A DNA stretch of 50,280 nt from VFMC01 sp044238435 (GTDB taxonomy: Bacteria > Actinomycetota > Acidimicrobiia > Acidimicrobiales > Ilumatobacteraceae): NCBI GenBank assembly GCA_044238435.1, contig JBIIDH010000010.1:1-50280 (forward strand). Direction: 5' to 3'. Position numbers and translations under genes: made by a program. The notes under the pieces were generated by a model that was not told the DNA's origin, did not search any database, and was given only the letters and a program-made list of their open reading frames with translations. The first letter of the stretch is position 1. Each line of letters starts with the position of its first letter. Below, in pieces: positions 48,939 to 50,280 of the stretch.

Positions 48939-50280
48939 TCACGACACCCCGTAGAGCACTTCCCGCAGGTCGATGGTGAGCATCGTCCCATCGAGCAGCA
49001 GGTGGCGTGGATTCCGGTCGGCTGCCGTGATGCGAATCCCGATCGAGGTCGACTCGATGTCACTGGGTGTGGCGAAACCGAACACCCCGAAGCGGTCGGT
49101 GCGGCCGCGGGCCAACTCGCGTGGGGTGGCGCCAGGGCGGTGGCCCTCGATCACGACGTCGGCACCTTCGAACGGTGGCCGCTCGCCCGACTCGTCGGCG
49201 TCGTTGTCGCTCACGAGCACCCGTGCCGTGCGCCCGTCGGCGGCGCGTTCGGCCACCACGGCCAGGTCGCGCAGCCAGATCATCGGTTCGTTCACCACGG
49301 CCTCGAGGCCGACATCGAGCGCGTGAGCGGTGGGGTTCGCGCGCAGGGCGATGTCTTGCGGGGCCATGCCGTGGTCGGCGCTCACCACGAACAGCGTCTC
49401 GTCGAACAGGCCCAGGTCGTCGAGCACGGCCAGCACGCGGCCGATGCGGCGGTCGCTCTCGGCCAGGGCATCGGCGAGGCCGTCGTGGTGCGGGCCGTAG
49501 TCGTGGCCGGCGCCGTCGGTGAGGGCGAGTTCGTGGTACACGAGGCGGGGCGGCACGGCGTCCTCGCCGGTGAACAGGTCGATCACCTGGGCCAGGCCGC
49601 GGGTGTCGAGCAGGCTCTCGGCGGCAACGGCCGGGTGTTCGCCGGCCCAGCGCGGGTGCTGATCGGCGGCCAGCTCGGCCGTGAGCACCTTCAGGCGGGC
49701 CTTGTCGCAGAGGTTGCGGCCCTCTAGCACGGCATGGCGCGCCGACCGTCCGAACGGGGCGTGGATGGCTGCGGTCATGCAGCCGGGATCGACCCGGTGG
49801 AACGCCTCGTACAGACTCTCCACCGCAGAACTGGCGTACACCTCGGTGCCCACCTGTGCACCCTGCGGCGACACCGTACGGGCCTCGTCACGCAGGTAGT
49901 AACTGGGATTGACGACATCGTGGTGCCCACACCAGGTTCCGGTCGCAATCGCCGTGTGGCTGGGCCAGGTGATCGACGGGAAGTTCACGATCGACCCGCC
50001 GTCGAACTGTGCGGCCCGCCCGCGCAGGCGGCGCAGGTTGGGTAGCGCGTCGGGGTCGCGTTCGAGGCGGTCGTTCAGTTCGGTCTGGTGCAGGCCGTCG
50101 AGCAGGAACACGTACAGCCGGCTGGGTGGCGGGCCGGTGGGGTCGAGCGCCTCGGCCACCACCCGGCCGTCCTGGCGGGCCAGGTACACGTCGGGTTCCA
50201 CGCCCCGCTCGCTCGCGGTGCGGCCCGTGGCATCGGCGCCGTCGACCAGCGGGAAGCCCAGCGCGGCGAGGCAGGTGGGG
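48939..50280 (-). CDS. Alkaline-phosphatase-superfamily nucleotide pyrophosphatase/phosphodiesterase (5' end outside the window)
   Basis: At least 446 residues are visible; the reading frame stays open to the window edge, so the true start lies outside. The fold is that of type I phosphodiesterase/nucleotide pyrophosphatase: LYVFLLDGLHQTEL (metal Asp), the nucleophile region VNFPSITWPSHTAIATGTW, ELALTDGAGHDYGPHHDGL (metal Asp/His) and FVVSADHGMAPQD (Asp-His pair). The visible N-terminal stretch (about 26 residues before 50201) reads ACLAALGFPLVDG-like sequence without a clear signal. A GTG at 50201 is internal and probably not the start. The substrate is unknown. Confidence 0.85.
   Translation of the reverse strand, partial: PTCLAALGFPLVDGADATGRTASERGVEPDVYLARQDGRVVAEALDPTGPPPSRLYVFLLDGLHQTELNDRLERDPDALPNLRRLRGRAAQFDGGSIVNFPSITWPSHTAIATGTWCGHHDVVNPSYYLRDEARTVSPQGAQVGTEVYASSAVESLYEAFHRVDPGCMTAAIHAPFGRSARHAVLEGRNLCDKARLKVLTAELAADQHPRWAGEHPAVAAESLLDTRGLAQVIDLFTGEDAVPPRLVYHELALTDGAGHDYGPHHDGLADALAESDRRIGRVLAVLDDLGLFDETLFVVSADHGMAPQDIALRANPTAHALDVGLEAVVNEPMIWLRDLAVVAERAADGRTARVLVSDNDADESGERPPFEGADVVIEGHRPGATPRELARGRTDRFGVFGFATPSDIESTSIGIRITAADRNPRHLLLDGTMLTIDLREVLYGVS

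Noticed and set aside
1..50280. CRISPR arrays, tRNA or rRNA genes, insertion sequences, prophage genes
   Set aside because: No regularly spaced repeats, transposase, integrase or RNA gene was seen on reading both strands; composition is uniform.

Overview
This is GC-rich bacterial chromosome (roughly 70% GC by eye) with many GTG starts, 4-bp start/stop overlaps and -10-like TAnnnT boxes only 6-8 nt before start codons. Together with a DUF222/HNH protein, abundant catabolic regulators and a sulfatase with its own formylglycine-generating enzyme, this suggests a free-living actinobacterium. Acidimicrobiia (Ilumatobacter-like) is my best guess, but it is inference. I see no rRNA, tRNA, CRISPR array, insertion sequence or prophage. 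No gap between genes exceeds 300 bases.

Layout. 1-759: start of a gene leaving the left edge, divergent from a GntR regulator. 792-2078: DUF222/HNH protein. 2148-4195 (minus): IclR regulator translationally coupled to an exported flavin amine oxidase whose sequence is circularly permuted. 4226-12316 (plus): a tightly packed histidine-utilisation operon, hutH-hutU-phytanoyl dioxygenase-peptide deformylase homologue-hutF-hutI-Ldh2 dehydrogenase. It encodes the five-step route through formylglutamate but has no hutG; the deformylase homologue sits where hutG would be needed. 12291-13148: XRE regulator. 13239-18280: desaturase, orphan PhnD-like protein, SGNH hydrolase, MFS transporter and crotonase, nearly all overlapping. 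18363-21019: hemerythrin-like protein and a molybdopterin oxidoreductase. 21104-24246: sulfatase plus its maturase. 24232-28513: enolase-superfamily enzyme, then TetR, MDR dehydrogenase and amidase. 28465-31280 (minus): phosphoribosyltransferase-hydrolase fusion and a CrtI-like FAD enzyme. 31320-34611: DUF1537 kinase, PdxA-family dehydrogenase (sugar-acid catabolism) and an RlmG/RsmC-type methyltransferase. 34636-38555: unknown protein, second PhyH dioxygenase, P450 and PfkB kinase. 38592-41330: erythromycin-esterase-family protein divergent from a second phosphoribosyltransferase and a DinB-like protein. 41334-43157: GAF-GGDEF-EAL protein. 43271-46497: FtsX/LolD-type ABC exporter. 46604-50280: GyrI-like protein, YtcJ-like amidohydrolase, a small Cys-rich protein and a phosphodiesterase running off the right edge.

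The most interesting points are the permuted lipoprotein amine oxidase, the deformylase and dioxygenase embedded in the hut operon, the recurrent leaderless-type promoters, and short tandem duplications that contain the stop codon of three genes.
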